A program made the position numbers and the translations under genes. The notes below the pieces were generated by a model. It was not told the origin of the DNA. It saw nothing but the letters and a program-made list of their open reading frames with translations, and searched no databases. A stretch of DNA of 38,468 nucleotides, taken from NCBI GenBank assembly GCA_027482195.1, contig JAIXWE010000035.1, positions 1-38,468 on the forward strand. The letters run 5' to 3'. This DNA comes from Alphaproteobacteria bacterium (GTDB taxonomy: Bacteria > Pseudomonadota > Alphaproteobacteria > Micavibrionales > Micavibrionaceae). Below are positions 8,073-16,717 of the stretch, piece by piece (within the stretch, counting starts at the first letter, position 1; each line of letters starts with the position of its first letter).

Positions 8073-10299
8073 AAAATCACCCCCCGCCACATCATCATCG
8101 GTCATTGACCAACCCATGAGTGATCTTTTATCGGAGCGTTATTTATCTTACGCGCTGTCAACGATTATGGCGCGCTCATTGCCCGATGTGCGGGATGGAT
8201 TAAAACCGGTGCATCGCCGTTTGCTCTTTGCGATGAGCCAATTGAAATTAAGCCCATCCACCATGCCAAAAAAATCCGCACGTGTTGTGGGTGACGTCAT
8301 TGGTAAGTTTCACCCTCATGGGGATCAGGCTGTTTATGATACGCTTGTGCGCTTGGCGCAAGATTTCGCGGTGCGTTACCCGCTTGTGGACGGGCAAGGA
8401 AATTTTGGCAACATCGACGGTGATAACGCCGCCGCAATGCGTTACACGGAATCGCGCCTTACACAAACGGCGATTGAGTTGTTGGACGGCATTGATGATG
8501 ACGCAATTGATTTTCGTCAAACTTATGATGGCGAAACTTTGGAGCCGATTGTTCTCCCCTCAAGCTTTCCAAATTTATTGGCGAATGGCGCATCGGGTAT
8601 TGCTGTGGGTATGGCGACATCTATTCCACCGCATAATATTTTGGAATTATGCGACGCGATGGAAATGATGTTGGAAAAAGAAACCAGCATTGAAGATCTT
8701 TGCACCATTATCAAGGGGCCGGATTTCCCAACCGGCGGCATTATGGTCGAGCCAAAAGAATCGATCATTCAATCTTATAAAACGGGGAAGGGGTCATTCC
8801 GCCTTCGCGCCCGATGGGAAAAAGAAGACCTTAAAAAAGGGCAATGGCAAATTGTCATCACCGAAATTCCCTATCAGGTGCAAAAAGCAAAGTTGGTTGA
8901 AAAAATTGCCGAGCTTATCACCGATAAAAAAGTGCCCTTGTTGGATGATGTGCGTGATGAAAGTGCGGAAGATATTCGCCTTGTTCTTATTCCGCGGGCT
9001 CCCACGGTCGAAGCCGAATTATTGATGGAAGCGTTATTCCGCGCAACCGAATTGGAAACACGTTTCTCGTTGAACATGAATGTTTTGGAGAATGGGATCA
9101 CCCCACGTGTGATGAACATCAGGGAAGTTTTGCAAGCCTGGCTTAATCACCGTCAAGACGTTTTGGTGCGCCGTTCCAACCACCGTCTGGGGCAAGTCAA
9201 CCACCGTTTGGAAGTTCTCGCGGGTTATTTGATTGCGTATTTGAATATTGATGAAGTGATTCAAATTATTCGCGACAATGATGAACCGAAACCCATCATG
9301 ATCAAAAAATTCGGCCTTACGGATGTTCAGGTTGAGGCGATTTTGAACATGCGTCTTCGGTCTTTACGCAAGTTGGAAGAATTTGAAATTAAAAAAGAAA
9401 ATGACAAGCTTTCGAAAGAAAAAGACGCGCTTGAGAAATTGTTGAAATCAGAAACAAAACAATGGGCGGAAATTCGCAAGCAAATTGCTGATTTAAAAGA
9501 ATCCTATGTGAAAATGTCCCAGCTTTCGAAACGCCGCACCAAAATTGGCAAAGCCCCGGCACCCATTGCGGTTAATTTAACCCACGCCATGATTGAGAAA
9601 GAACCCGTGACCATTATTTGTTCGGCCAAAGGATGGGTGCGCGCGATGAAAGGTCACGGCGTGAACATTGTTGATATTAAATATAAAGAAGGTGATCGCG
9701 AAGATTTTATTATTGAGGCGCAGACCACCGACAAATTATCCATTTTCGCAAGCAATGGCCGGTTTTACAGTTTGGGGTGTGACAAGCTTCCATCCGGGCG
9801 CGGCTTTGGTGAGCCTATTCGCTTACTGGTCGATATTCCGAACGACGCAAATGTCGTGAATGTGCGTGTGTTTCATGAGGAGTCAAAATATTTGGTTGTA
9901 AGCCGAGATGGGCGCGGGTTTGTTGTGCCCTCATCTGAAACGTTGGCGCAAACGCGAGCGGGCAAACAAATTTTGAATATTGATGATCCGCTTGATGCGG
10001 TTATTTGTTGTGTCGTTGAACCGCACCATGACCATGTGGCGATGATCAGCAAAGATCGCAAAATGTTAGTCTTCCCGATCAATCAGATTCCTGAGATGAA
10101 TAAAGGTAAGGGTGTGATCTTACAAAAATATAAATCATCCGAAGTTTCAGACGTGAAGACGTTCAAGATGAAAGAAGGTTTGACATTCATCTCCGGTACG
10201 CGTGAGATGAACGTGCCCAATATCAAAGAATGGTTGGGTGAGCGCGCGCAGGTGGGTAAATTACCGCCCAACGGTTTTCCACGGTCGAACAAATTTTAA
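8065..10299 (+). CDS. parC: DNA topoisomerase IV subunit A (ParC)
   Basis: ParC cuts and rejoins DNA with ParE to decatenate daughter chromosomes. At 744 aa it is the usual alphaproteobacterial size and shorter than GyrA. The N-terminus has the winged-helix DNA-cleavage region with [23 protein letters not shown] and [11 protein letters not shown]; the catalytic tyrosine is Tyr127 in AMRYTESR. A coiled coil spans about residues 425-485, and a degenerate beta-pinwheel C-terminal domain follows. At the main quinolone-resistance site, where E. coli ParC has Ser80, this protein has Gln88; the second site is Asp92. Its stop abuts the stop of the convergent motB with no spacer. Confidence 0.95.
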   Translation: MGKKSPPATSSSVIDQPMSDLLSERYLSYALSTIMARSLPDVRDGLKPVHRRLLFAMSQLKLSPSTMPKKSARVVGDVIGKFHPHGDQAVYDTLVRLAQDFAVRYPLVDGQGNFGNIDGDNAAAMRYTESRLTQTAIELLDGIDDDAIDFRQTYDGETLEPIVLPSSFPNLLANGASGIAVGMATSIPPHNILELCDAMEMMLEKETSIEDLCTIIKGPDFPTGGIMVEPKESIIQSYKTGKGSFRLRARWEKEDLKKGQWQIVITEIPYQVQKAKLVEKIAELITDKKVPLLDDVRDESAEDIRLVLIPRAPTVEAELLMEALFRATELETRFSLNMNVLENGITPRVMNIREVLQAWLNHRQDVLVRRSNHRLGQVNHRLEVLAGYLIAYLNIDEVIQIIRDNDEPKPIMIKKFGLTDVQVEAILNMRLRSLRKLEEFEIKKENDKLSKEKDALEKLLKSETKQWAEIRKQIADLKESYVKMSQLSKRRTKIGKAPAPIAVNLTHAMIEKEPVTIICSAKGWVRAMKGHGVNIVDIKYKEGDREDFIIEAQTTDKLSIFASNGRFYSLGCDKLPSGRGFGEPIRLLVDIPNDANVVNVRVFHEESKYLVVSRDGRGFVVPSSETLAQTRAGKQILNIDDPLDAVICCVVEPHHDHVAMISKDRKMLVFPINQIPEMNKGKGVILQKYKSSEVSDVKTFKMKEGLTFISGTREMNVPNIKEWLGERAQVGKLPPNGFPRSNKF

Positions 10300-11262
10300 T
10301 CACGGAAATTGTACGGCACCGGATGTCGGGCGATACGCGCGCCCATCATCAGGCGGCGCGGAACTTTGATCGGTTGCATTAACGTTATCCGCGCCTTTTG
10401 TTACCGAATCACGCAGTAAGATAATGCTGATGCGGCGGTTTTGCGGATCCATCGGGTTTGCCTTCACAAAATGATCCGTGTCCGCCTTGCCCACGACATT
10501 GGCAAGTTTTGATGAGGGGATTCCGTTTTCTTCCAACACGCGGCGCGATGAGTTTGCGCGATCAGCCGATAATTCCCAGTTGGTATAGCTTGACCCCGCG
10601 CCATAAGGTGCGCCGTCCGTGTGGCCACGCACCGAAACTTCATTTGGTAATGTGCGGATGATTTCCGCAACTTTACTCAATAGCTTTTGCGTTTTCTCAA
10701 ACGGTTGAGCGGAACCCGACGGGAACATGGACGCGCCGTCTTGATCAACAATCTGAATGCGCAATCCTTCGGGGGTCATGTCAACTTTCAAATTTTTGGC
10801 GAGATCTTTGAGATCAGAATTTTCAACCGCTTCTTCAATTTTGCGTTTTGTTTCCGCGAATTGTTGTTCTTCGCGCTCCATGCGCTCCCGTTCCAATTGC
10901 TCATCGGTCAGCTCTTCCGGTGATTTGGCGGTTTGGGTGGGCGGCACATTTGTGGGTGTGAAAGGTTGCACATCGGATGAGCGCGAGCCTTCCTTGGCAA
11001 CCGTCAAACCACCCATAACACCCCCCGCACCGGAAACAGCATCGGAAACAATGGTGGGGGTTGGGTCAAAAAAATCCGCAATGCCTTTTTTCTGTTCTTC
11101 CGTTGTCGCGTTTAACAACCACATCAATAAAAAGAACGCCATCATCGCAGTCACGAAATCAGCATAAGCAACTTTCCACGCACCGCCATGATGACCATGG
11201 CCACCACGCTTGATTTTCTTGATAACAATTGGGCGTTCTTCCGGGGCTTTTTTTCCAGCCAT
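10300..11262 (-). CDS. motB: Flagellar motor stator protein MotB
   Basis: MotB pairs with MotA in the inner membrane to conduct protons and anchors the stator to peptidoglycan. The 320-aa product starts with a basic cytosolic stretch and one membrane span (residues 32-52) containing the proton-carrying Asp35 in VAYADFVTAMM. A long charged, Gln/Glu-rich linker follows, then an OmpA-like peptidoglycan-binding domain with VRGHTDGAPYG, NWELSADRA and RRISIIL. AAAGGA upstream of the ATG overlaps the motA stop region, so the two are co-translated. No other flagellar genes lie in this window. Confidence 0.96.
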   Translation of the reverse strand: MAGKKAPEERPIVIKKIKRGGHGHHGGAWKVAYADFVTAMMAFFLLMWLLNATTEEQKKGIADFFDPTPTIVSDAVSGAGGVMGGLTVAKEGSRSSDVQPFTPTNVPPTQTAKSPEELTDEQLERERMEREEQQFAETKRKIEEAVENSDLKDLAKNLKVDMTPEGLRIQIVDQDGASMFPSGSAQPFEKTQKLLSKVAEIIRTLPNEVSVRGHTDGAPYGAGSSYTNWELSADRANSSRRVLEENGIPSSKLANVVGKADTDHFVKANPMDPQNRRISIILLRDSVTKGADNVNATDQSSAPPDDGRAYRPTSGAVQFP

Positions 11263-11276
11263 ATTTCAAAAATCCT

Positions 11277-12167
11277 TTAGGCCGGAGGAGGGACGGAGTT
11301 TAATTTTTCTTCCAATTCCTGGAAGGAAGGTTGCACATCATGCGGTAATAATTTACGCGCAAACTCGACCGCCACCTGTGGTGCCGCGCCATTCAAGAAG
11401 GCGAGTACGCCGACCTTTAAGGCTTTATAATACATGACTTCTGTCTCCGCGCGGCCTTTCATCGCACCTGCAATCGGGCCCACCATACCGTATGCCAACC
11501 ACACACCCAAAAATGTTCCAACCAAAGCGGAACCGATCATCGCACCCAACACTTCCGGAGGTTCGGTGATGGAGGCCATGGTCTTAATAACCCCCAACAC
11601 GGCCGCAACAATCCCAAGTGCGGGAATACCATCCGCCATGGTTTGCACCGCATGACCCGGATGTTCGTGGTGTGCCGCGATAGTTTGAATTTCTTCGTCC
11701 ATCAAATTTTCAATGATCATCGGATCTTCGTTACCCAGTGAAATAATGCGCAGATAATCGCATAAAAATGTGACGGCGTGATGGTTGTGCGCAAAACTTG
11801 GGAAGTTGTTGAACAATGTGCTGCTGTGTGGGTTTTCGATATGGGCTTCCAAAGCAAGCCAGCCTTTTGTGCGGGCAAGTTTGAAGACAGAAAACAACAT
11901 CGCCAACATCTCCATATAATCTTGTTTGGAGTAGGCAGAGGGTTTTGAGAGAGAGCGCAAATACCCAAGTGTTTCTTTCACCACACTGGGGGAATTGCCA
12001 ACGATAAAGGCGGCAACGGCCGAGCCGAAAATAATCGTCAGCTCGCCCGGTAAGGCTTTCATGATGACCATCATGATTTTGGCAAACTGATCGAATTTGA
12101 AATGCATGGCGATCAATAAGCCGCCAAAGGTACAGACAAGCACCAAACCTAAACCAAGAAATTTCAT
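11277..12167 (-). CDS. motA: Flagellar motor stator protein MotA
   Basis: The 296-aa product has the four-span MotA layout with a large cytosolic loop between spans two and three. The rotor-contacting charges correspond to Arg99 and Glu107 (FKLARTKGWLALEAH). The conserved channel prolines lie in ADGIPALGIVAAVLGV and GMVGPIAGAM. It is the first gene of a motA-motB unit with a 14-nt gap. Upstream, reading on the minus strand, a TATATA (12214-12219) lies below a 15-bp palindrome at 12236-12250 that could be part of its control region. Confidence 0.96.
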   Translation of the reverse strand: MKFLGLGLVLVCTFGGLLIAMHFKFDQFAKIMMVIMKALPGELTIIFGSAVAAFIVGNSPSVVKETLGYLRSLSKPSAYSKQDYMEMLAMLFSVFKLARTKGWLALEAHIENPHSSTLFNNFPSFAHNHHAVTFLCDYLRIISLGNEDPMIIENLMDEEIQTIAAHHEHPGHAVQTMADGIPALGIVAAVLGVIKTMASITEPPEVLGAMIGSALVGTFLGVWLAYGMVGPIAGAMKGRAETEVMYYKALKVGVLAFLNGAAPQVAVEFARKLLPHDVQPSFQELEEKLNSVPPPA

Positions 12168-12235
12168 GACCGAAAGGCCTCTGGGATGAAAAAATGGATT
12201 TGAATCAACACAATATATAGGATCGCATGCGCGGC

Positions 12236-12250
12236 TTAAAAGTCTTTTAA
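12236..12250. repeat. 15-bp palindrome upstream of motA
   Basis: TTAAAAG, a single T, then CTTTTAA form a perfect inverted repeat in the 173-nt gap between the divergent motA and acyl-CoA hydrolase genes. It lies where a -35 element would be expected for a minus-strand TATATA at 12214-12219. An 8-bp palindrome (CGCATGCG) sits at 12224-12231. An operator role is inference; no T-run suggests a terminator. Confidence 0.4.
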
Positions 12251-12340
12251 CACATTATGAGAAAAGCGGGTCGCGCTCTTAAAAATTATTCTCTATGATG
12301 ATGTTGTATTTTGCAAGCCCGAGCTTTTTTGACGGTGGAT

Positions 12341-13384
12341 ATGACCTCACATCTTGATACTTCCCGTAATGGCGGTGCTGTTCACGTGGTTCTTAACCGG
12401 CCACAGGCCTTGAACGCGCTTAATTTGGACATGGTGCGGGAATTAGCGCGCATTCTTGACGAAGCAAAGGCGGATGATTCCGTGACATGTCTTATTTTGC
12501 GTGGTGCGGGCGAGCGTGCCTTTTGCGCCGGCGGCGACATCAAGGCCGCGCGTGAGATGGGATTAAAAGCGCAAGTGGGGGACATGCCCTTTGACGATGT
12601 CGTGCAATTTTTTCGTGAAGAATATGCGTTAAACAAAAAACTTTTTCATTTTCAAAAGCCAATCATTGTCGTGATGCACGGCATTACCATGGGCGGCGGC
12701 GTTGGTCTTGCGGCGCCGTGCCGTTACCGAGTTGCAACCGAAGCCACGCAATGGGCCATGCCGGAAGTGAATATTGGTTTCTTCCCCGATATTGGTGCGG
12801 GCTATTACCTCACACGTCTTGGGCACAAGGTTGGCGTTTATCTTGGTTTAACCGGGGAGAGTGTGAAGAACAAAGCGGACCTTGTGAAATGTGGTTTGGC
12901 AACCCACGCCCTTCCATCGGATCAGATTGACGCCATGGTGGAGGCTTTGGCATTTGCATCACATGATCAGGATATCAAACGTATTTTGGATCATTTTTGT
13001 TTTGTGCCGCTTCTTCCCGAGCTTCCCTATAAGCTCATTGAAGAGATTTTCTCAGCCGCGTCACTTGATGCGATTTTAAAGGGCTTGCGCGCTGAGCAAA
13101 GCTTGTGGGCGCGCCATGCGCATGATGTTATTTTGTCCAAATCGCCGTTAAGTGTGAAGGTAACCTTTGAACATTTAAAAGCAGCCATGATTGAGGATTT
13201 TAACACGATCATTGATCGTGATTATCATTTGGCATGTGAATTTATGAAGGATTCCGACATGTTCGAGGGGATCCGCGCGATGCTCGTCGATAAAGACAAA
13301 AAGCCCCAATGGGCATCACGTTGGGAAGATACGTTACCCGCGCAGTTTGAAAAATTATTTTACCAAGGGCAAAAGGTCGCGTAG
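12341..13384 (+). CDS. 3-hydroxyisobutyryl-CoA hydrolase-like enoyl-CoA hydratase family protein
   Basis: This probably hydrolyses 3-hydroxyisobutyryl-CoA in valine breakdown. I chose the ATG at 12341 (347 aa, MTSHLDTSRNGG); an in-frame TTG at 12311 is less likely. It has the crotonase oxyanion-hole segments FCAGGDIKAA (residues 61-70) and GITMGGGVGLA (114-124). The hydrolase-specific MPEVNIGFFPDIGAGYYLTRL segment puts Glu142 and Asp150 where human HIBCH has its catalytic Glu and Asp. Length, about 90 residues longer than a plain hydratase, agrees. Other valine-pathway genes are not adjacent, so the substrate is inferred from motifs. The 3' end runs 30 nt into the convergent gene. Confidence 0.88.
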   Translation: MTSHLDTSRNGGAVHVVLNRPQALNALNLDMVRELARILDEAKADDSVTCLILRGAGERAFCAGGDIKAAREMGLKAQVGDMPFDDVVQFFREEYALNKKLFHFQKPIIVVMHGITMGGGVGLAAPCRYRVATEATQWAMPEVNIGFFPDIGAGYYLTRLGHKVGVYLGLTGESVKNKADLVKCGLATHALPSDQIDAMVEALAFASHDQDIKRILDHFCFVPLLPELPYKLIEEIFSAASLDAILKGLRAEQSLWARHAHDVILSKSPLSVKVTFEHLKAAMIEDFNTIIDRDYHLACEFMKDSDMFEGIRAMLVDKDKKPQWASRWEDTLPAQFEKLFYQGQKVA

Positions 13385-13627
13385 GCAATAATTCATCAAT
13401 TTGATGATTTCGCGTCGCGCATGATCTTCCGTGATGAAACCATCAATGACAAGATTTTGAAGTGCGGTAATGTCCCCGTAAATCACCGAAAAGCGTGATG
13501 ACATATCTTCGCGCCCTTGGCTGGCCACTTGATCGGCCGTCGATTTGATAAAAGATAAAAACGCATCCAATTCGGATAAATCGTTGCAAGAAGACGACGT
13601 GTCAAAATTTTGCAAAGCAGGGCGCAT
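13355..13627 (-). CDS. Small hypothetical protein, overlapping a convergent gene
   Basis: The 90-aa product is predicted to be mostly helical (DLSELDAFLSFIKSTADQV, then HARREIIKLMNYCLRDLL) with no signal or membrane segment. I recognise no family. I chose the ATG at 13627 because CGAGG (read on the minus strand) is about 8 nt upstream; the ATG at 13633 would leave only 2 nt. Its last 10 codons lie inside the 3' end of the crotonase-family gene on the other strand. It is divergent from the LdtR-like gene across a repeat-rich gap. The coding call rests on length, composition and the ribosome site. Confidence 0.6.
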   Translation of the reverse strand: MRPALQNFDTSSSCNDLSELDAFLSFIKSTADQVASQGREDMSSRFSVIYGDITALQNLVIDGFITEDHARREIIKLMNYCLRDLLPLVK

Positions 13628-13683
13628 ACGCATGACCTCGGGTTATTTTTTATAATTCAAAGATACATTAGCACATATTGATA

Positions 13684-13702
13684 AATATTGCACCGCAATA
13701 TT
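13684..13702. repeat. 19-bp near-perfect palindrome in the LdtR-like gene's upstream region
   Basis: AATATTGC and GCAATATT are perfect 8-bp arms around a 3-nt centre. The spacer is short for an RNA hairpin, and a T-run is absent, so a protein-binding site is more likely than a terminator. It lies between the minus-strand 90-aa gene and the plus-strand LdtR-like gene. Which gene it controls, if any, is unknown. Confidence 0.45.
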
Positions 13703-13712
13703 AACATGCCCG

Positions 13713-13731
13713 CCATGCGCTTTTGGCATGG
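13713..13731. repeat. Second inverted repeat in the same intergenic region
   Basis: CCATGC and GCATGG are perfect 6-bp arms around a 7-nt loop (GCTTTTG). A shifted pairing with CATGCC at 13705-13710 is also possible. It could be a small hairpin in a transcript or a binding site. No function can be assigned. Confidence 0.35.
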
Positions 13732-13842
13732 ATCGGCAATGGGAGGGGTGAGGGTGAGTTTTTCTATTTATTTACCTTTGGAGACTTAAAATGGTTGATG
13801 TACGATAAAATCTTATAGAATCATAAACTTCACGGGTTACTC

Positions 13843-14325
13843 ATGACAACAACACCTTATTACGAAGCTATCCAGCTGACAGAACGTCTGCACCGCTATT
13901 TTCTCGATGTGGTGAAAACCGAACTTGATCGCAAGAATATTTTGGACATCAACAACGTCCAAGCCATGATCTTGCACAATGTCGGTAATGATGAAATGAC
14001 CGTTGGGGAATTGACCTTGCGCGGATATTATCTGGGGTCGAACGTGTCGTACAACGTTAAGAAGATGACCGAAAATGGTTACATCGCGCAAGAGCGTTCG
14101 GTGCATGATAAACGCTCGATCCGTGTAAAACTGACGGATAAGGGGCGTGATTTGCACAAGGCGCTGAACGATATGTTCAAACGTCATGAAACCAAAATGG
14201 CGGATTTCAAAATCGAAAATCCCGATTTGGTGGATTTGATTGCAACCATGAAACTTCTTGAGCGTTTCTGGGCCTCGCAAACATCCTTCTCGGGTCTTGC
14301 GTCATTGGATGATTCCGATCTTTAA
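13843..14325 (+). CDS. MarR-like winged-helix regulator of the LdtR type
   Basis: The 160-aa product is a winged-helix DNA-binding protein that resembles LdtR, the alphaproteobacterial regulator named for control of L,D-transpeptidase genes. Diagnostic segments are TERLHRYFLDVVKTELDR, INNVQAMILHNVG, GELTLRGYYLGSNVSYNVKK (recognition helix) and the wing SVHDKRSIRVKLTDKG. In Liberibacter and Rhizobiales this protein is linked to ldtP; here the nearest L,D-transpeptidase gene is at 4376-6007. The ATG has no strong ribosome site. TTGATG at 13795-13800 and TAGAAT at 13816-13821 (15-nt spacer) are a weak promoter candidate. The DUF1003 gene follows after 3 nt. Confidence 0.88.
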   Translation: MTTTPYYEAIQLTERLHRYFLDVVKTELDRKNILDINNVQAMILHNVGNDEMTVGELTLRGYYLGSNVSYNVKKMTENGYIAQERSVHDKRSIRVKLTDKGRDLHKALNDMFKRHETKMADFKIENPDLVDLIATMKLLERFWASQTSFSGLASLDDSDL

Positions 14326-14328
14326 TCC

Positions 14329-14805
14329 ATGAAAACACATCTCAACCCAGATGAAATTGGTTTGCTTCATGAATTGCGAACCAAAAGACCCGCGCGCAAG
14401 CATTTAAAACCCCATACGGAAGGCGTGTCATTCGGCTCGCACATGGCCGACATTGTCGCCAGCATTGTCGGGTCGTGGATGTTTTTAATTATTCAATCCA
14501 TCATTCTCGCCATTTGGATTTGTTTGAATATTCTGGCGTGGGTTAATCATTGGGACCCGTATCCATTTATCTTGCTGAATTTGGTGTTGTCATTCCAAGC
14601 GGCATTCACCGCACCGATCATCATGATTTCCCAAAATCGCCAGGCGGAAATTGACCGCATGAAAGCCAAACAAGATTACGATGTGAATTTAAAGGCGGAG
14701 TTGGAGATTGAATTACTCCACCAAAAAATCGACATGATGCGCGAACAGGAAATCGCCCGCCTGACTGAGTTGGTGGAAAAGCTTCACGCGCAGAAAAACG
14801 TTTAA
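14329..14805 (+). CDS. DUF1003 membrane protein
   Basis: The 158-aa product has a cytosolic N-terminus, two membrane spans (about residues 44-68 and 78-103) and a C-terminal coiled coil rich in Lys, Glu and Gln. The [39 protein letters not shown] and [10 protein letters not shown] segments match the DUF1003 family, whose function is unknown. It lies 3 nt after the LdtR-like regulator and is probably co-transcribed with it. Its stop overlaps the stop of the convergent gcdH by 4 nt. Confidence 0.9.
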   Translation: MKTHLNPDEIGLLHELRTKRPARKHLKPHTEGVSFGSHMADIVASIVGSWMFLIIQSIILAIWICLNILAWVNHWDPYPFILLNLVLSFQAAFTAPIIMISQNRQAEIDRMKAKQDYDVNLKAELEIELLHQKIDMMREQEIARLTELVEKLHAQKNV

Positions 14806-15980
14806 GTAAACGCCGCGATGCCTGTTTGCGCGCGGCCCAGAATAAGCGCGTGGATATCGTGTGTGCCTTCATACGTGTTCACGGCTTCGAGGTTCAGCAT
14901 GTGGCGAATGACATGATATTCATCCGCAATCCCGTTGCCGCCCAACATGTCACGCGCAAGCCGCGCCACATCCAACGCCTTGCCGCAATTATTGCGCTTC
15001 ATTAAGGATATCGCTTCGGGTGCGGCCATATGTTCTTCCATCAATCGCCCCAGACGCAAAACCGAATGGAGCCCCAAGGTGATTTCGGTCATCATGTCGG
15101 CCAGTTTCTTTTGAATAAGTTGATGCCCCGCAAGCGGCTTGCCATACACTTCGCGATCAAGAACATATTGGCGCGCAATGTGCCAACAATTTTCGGCCGC
15201 GCCCATCACGCCCCACGCAATGCCGTAACGTGCTTTGTTCAAACACATGAACGGGGCTTTGAGACTTGAGGCGTGAGGAAGTTTTTGATCCTCACTCACG
15301 AAAACCTCATCCATCATAATGCCGCCGGTGATGGAGGCGCGCAGCGAAAATTTCCCATCAATTTTCGGGGCTTCTAATCCCTTCATACCTTTCTCTAAAA
15401 TAAATCCGGCGATTTTTCCGTCATCATCTTTTGCCCAAATCACAAACACATCCGCAATCGGTGAATTGGTGATCCATTGTTTGGAACCCGAAATTTTATA
15501 TCCGCCATCAACCTTTTTGGCGCGCGTTTTCATCGCGGATGGATCCGACCCGCCATCCGGCTCCGTCAATCCAAAACATCCGACCCATTCACCTTTTGCA
15601 AGTTTGGGGAGATATTTTTCTTTTTGCGCATCGGAACCAAACGTATAAATCGGATACATCACAAGTGATGATTGCACGGAGAAGGCGGAGCGGTAACCGG
15701 AATCCACACGTTCTAACTCCCGCGCGATGAGTCCATAAGCAACATCAGACACACCCGCACATCCGTAACCGTGTAACGTCGGGCCCAATAACCCCAATGC
15801 ACCCATTTGGGTCATGATCGTGGGGTCAAATTTTTCATGGCGATTGGCCATGACGATGCCGGGCAACAATTGTTCGGTTGCGAATTGTTTGGCCGTGTCG
15901 CGGATCATCCGTTCATCATCGGTCAAGAGTGATTCTAAGTTCAGAGGGTCATCCCATTGAAATGCGCTTTTTTCTGCCAT
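14802..15980 (-). CDS. gcdH: Glutaryl-CoA dehydrogenase (acyl-CoA dehydrogenase family)
   Basis: This FAD enzyme oxidises and decarboxylates glutaryl-CoA to crotonyl-CoA in lysine and tryptophan breakdown. The 392-aa product has the GCDH-specific [16 protein letters not shown] segment (substrate-binding Arg and Ser), the acyl-CoA dehydrogenase signature [12 protein letters not shown] and the WITNSP FAD contact. The catalytic base is Glu371 in [15 protein letters not shown]. It has no partner gene beside it. A 36-nt gap separates it from the divergent DUF6898 gene. Confidence 0.93.
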   Translation of the reverse strand: MAEKSAFQWDDPLNLESLLTDDERMIRDTAKQFATEQLLPGIVMANRHEKFDPTIMTQMGALGLLGPTLHGYGCAGVSDVAYGLIARELERVDSGYRSAFSVQSSLVMYPIYTFGSDAQKEKYLPKLAKGEWVGCFGLTEPDGGSDPSAMKTRAKKVDGGYKISGSKQWITNSPIADVFVIWAKDDDGKIAGFILEKGMKGLEAPKIDGKFSLRASITGGIMMDEVFVSEDQKLPHASSLKAPFMCLNKARYGIAWGVMGAAENCWHIARQYVLDREVYGKPLAGHQLIQKKLADMMTEITLGLHSVLRLGRLMEEHMAAPEAISLMKRNNCGKALDVARLARDMLGGNGIADEYHVIRHMLNLEAVNTYEGTHDIHALILGRAQTGIAAFT

Positions 15981-15981
15981 C

Positions 15982-16010
15982 TTTTGCCCCGCAAGGTTTT
16001 ACCTTATAAG
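15982..16010 (+). promoter_or_regulatory. Weak promoter candidate for the DUF6898 gene
   Basis: TTTTGC at 15982-15987 and TATAAG at 16005-16010 are 17 nt apart. Transcription would begin at about 16017, the A of the start codon, so the mRNA could be leaderless. There is no ribosome site at normal distance (the only AAGG is about 20 nt upstream), which agrees. Confidence 0.35.
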
Positions 16011-16016
16011 TATAGT

Positions 16017-16220
16017 ATGCCTGATAATTCCCTTAAAGATCGTGAAGTGATTATCGAATTCCACCCCGTGGGGAGTTCCGTGCGTGTGAGCGCGTTTGAC
16101 GTGATTTCCATGACCGAAATTGTGATCCAAGGCCCCGTGGGCACGCCCGAAAGGCTTCTTGAACGCAACGCTTTGAACCGTTTGGCATTTGTCCTGCGTA
16201 AAAAGGGTATTTTAACCTAG
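16017..16220 (+). CDS. DUF6898-family small protein
   Basis: The 67-aa product (MPDNSLKDREVIIEFHPVGS) resembles the small alphaproteobacterial DUF6898 family: a beta-strand pattern (REVIIEFHPVGSSVRVSAFD), a second strand pair (EIVIQGPVGTPE), then a helix with ERNALNRLAFVLRKKG. The function is unknown. I chose the ATG at 16017 because the alternative at 15957 lies within the divergent gcdH gene. The gene is divergent from gcdH and lies upstream of rpiB in the same direction. Confidence 0.8.
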   Translation: MPDNSLKDREVIIEFHPVGSSVRVSAFDVISMTEIVIQGPVGTPERLLERNALNRLAFVLRKKGILT

Positions 16221-16227
16221 ATTTCGG

Positions 16228-16257
16228 TTGATTATCGGGCTTCATCCCCCCTATATC
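16228..16257 (+). promoter_or_regulatory. Putative promoter for rpiB, possibly leaderless
   Basis: TTGATT at 16228-16233 and TATATC at 16252-16257 are 18 nt apart. The -10 ends 7 nt before the rpiB ATG at 16265, so transcription would begin at or next to the start codon. No Shine-Dalgarno sequence precedes the ATG. This could drive rpiB-glyA and the riboflavin genes downstream. Confidence 0.5.
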
Positions 16258-16264
16258 ACTAAGT

Positions 16265-16705
16265 ATGACACTCACAATCGCCATTGCCTCCGACCATGCC
16301 GGATATGCCTTAAAAACTGCTCTTATCGCGGGTTTTCAAAGCGTACCTGTCACTTGGGTTGATTTAGGTGCAGATTCGGGTGAGGTGTCAGTTGATTACC
16401 CGGATTATGGGCATAAATTAGCCGTAGCAATCGCAAAAGGTGAGGCAGATTTCGGTGTCGCCATTTGCGGATCGGGTGTGGGAATTTCCATCGCCGCAAA
16501 CCGCAACCCGTCCGTGCGGTGCGTGTTGTGTGCGGATGAAACAACGGCACGCCTATCACGTCAACATAATGATGCGAATGTGATTGCGTTCGGCGCGCGT
16601 TTGATTGGGGTTGAGACTGCGCGCGCATGTTTGGATATATTCTTGAAAACGGAATTCGAAGGTGGGCGTCACCAAAACCGCGTTGCGAAATTATCAACCT
16701 GCTAA
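16265..16705 (+). CDS. rpiB: Ribose 5-phosphate isomerase B
   Basis: RpiB interconverts ribose 5-phosphate and ribulose 5-phosphate, linking the pentose phosphate pathway to nucleotide and riboflavin synthesis. The 146-aa product has the family's ASDHAGYALK start, VDYPDYGHKLA, and the active-site loop ICGSGVGISIAANR with Cys68. Length is typical. The ATG has no ribosome site, and a promoter is placed so that the transcript could begin at the ATG. It lies 12 nt before glyA. Its product, ribulose 5-phosphate, is the substrate of the RibB domain encoded downstream. Confidence 0.95.
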   Translation: MTLTIAIASDHAGYALKTALIAGFQSVPVTWVDLGADSGEVSVDYPDYGHKLAVAIAKGEADFGVAICGSGVGISIAANRNPSVRCVLCADETTARLSRQHNDANVIAFGARLIGVETARACLDIFLKTEFEGGRHQNRVAKLSTC

Positions 16706-16717
16706 AAGGAGATCACC

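Noticed and set aside
12311-12340. TTG start of the crotonase-family gene
   Set aside because: The ATG at 12341 begins where the family begins, and the extra 10 residues are not conserved-looking.
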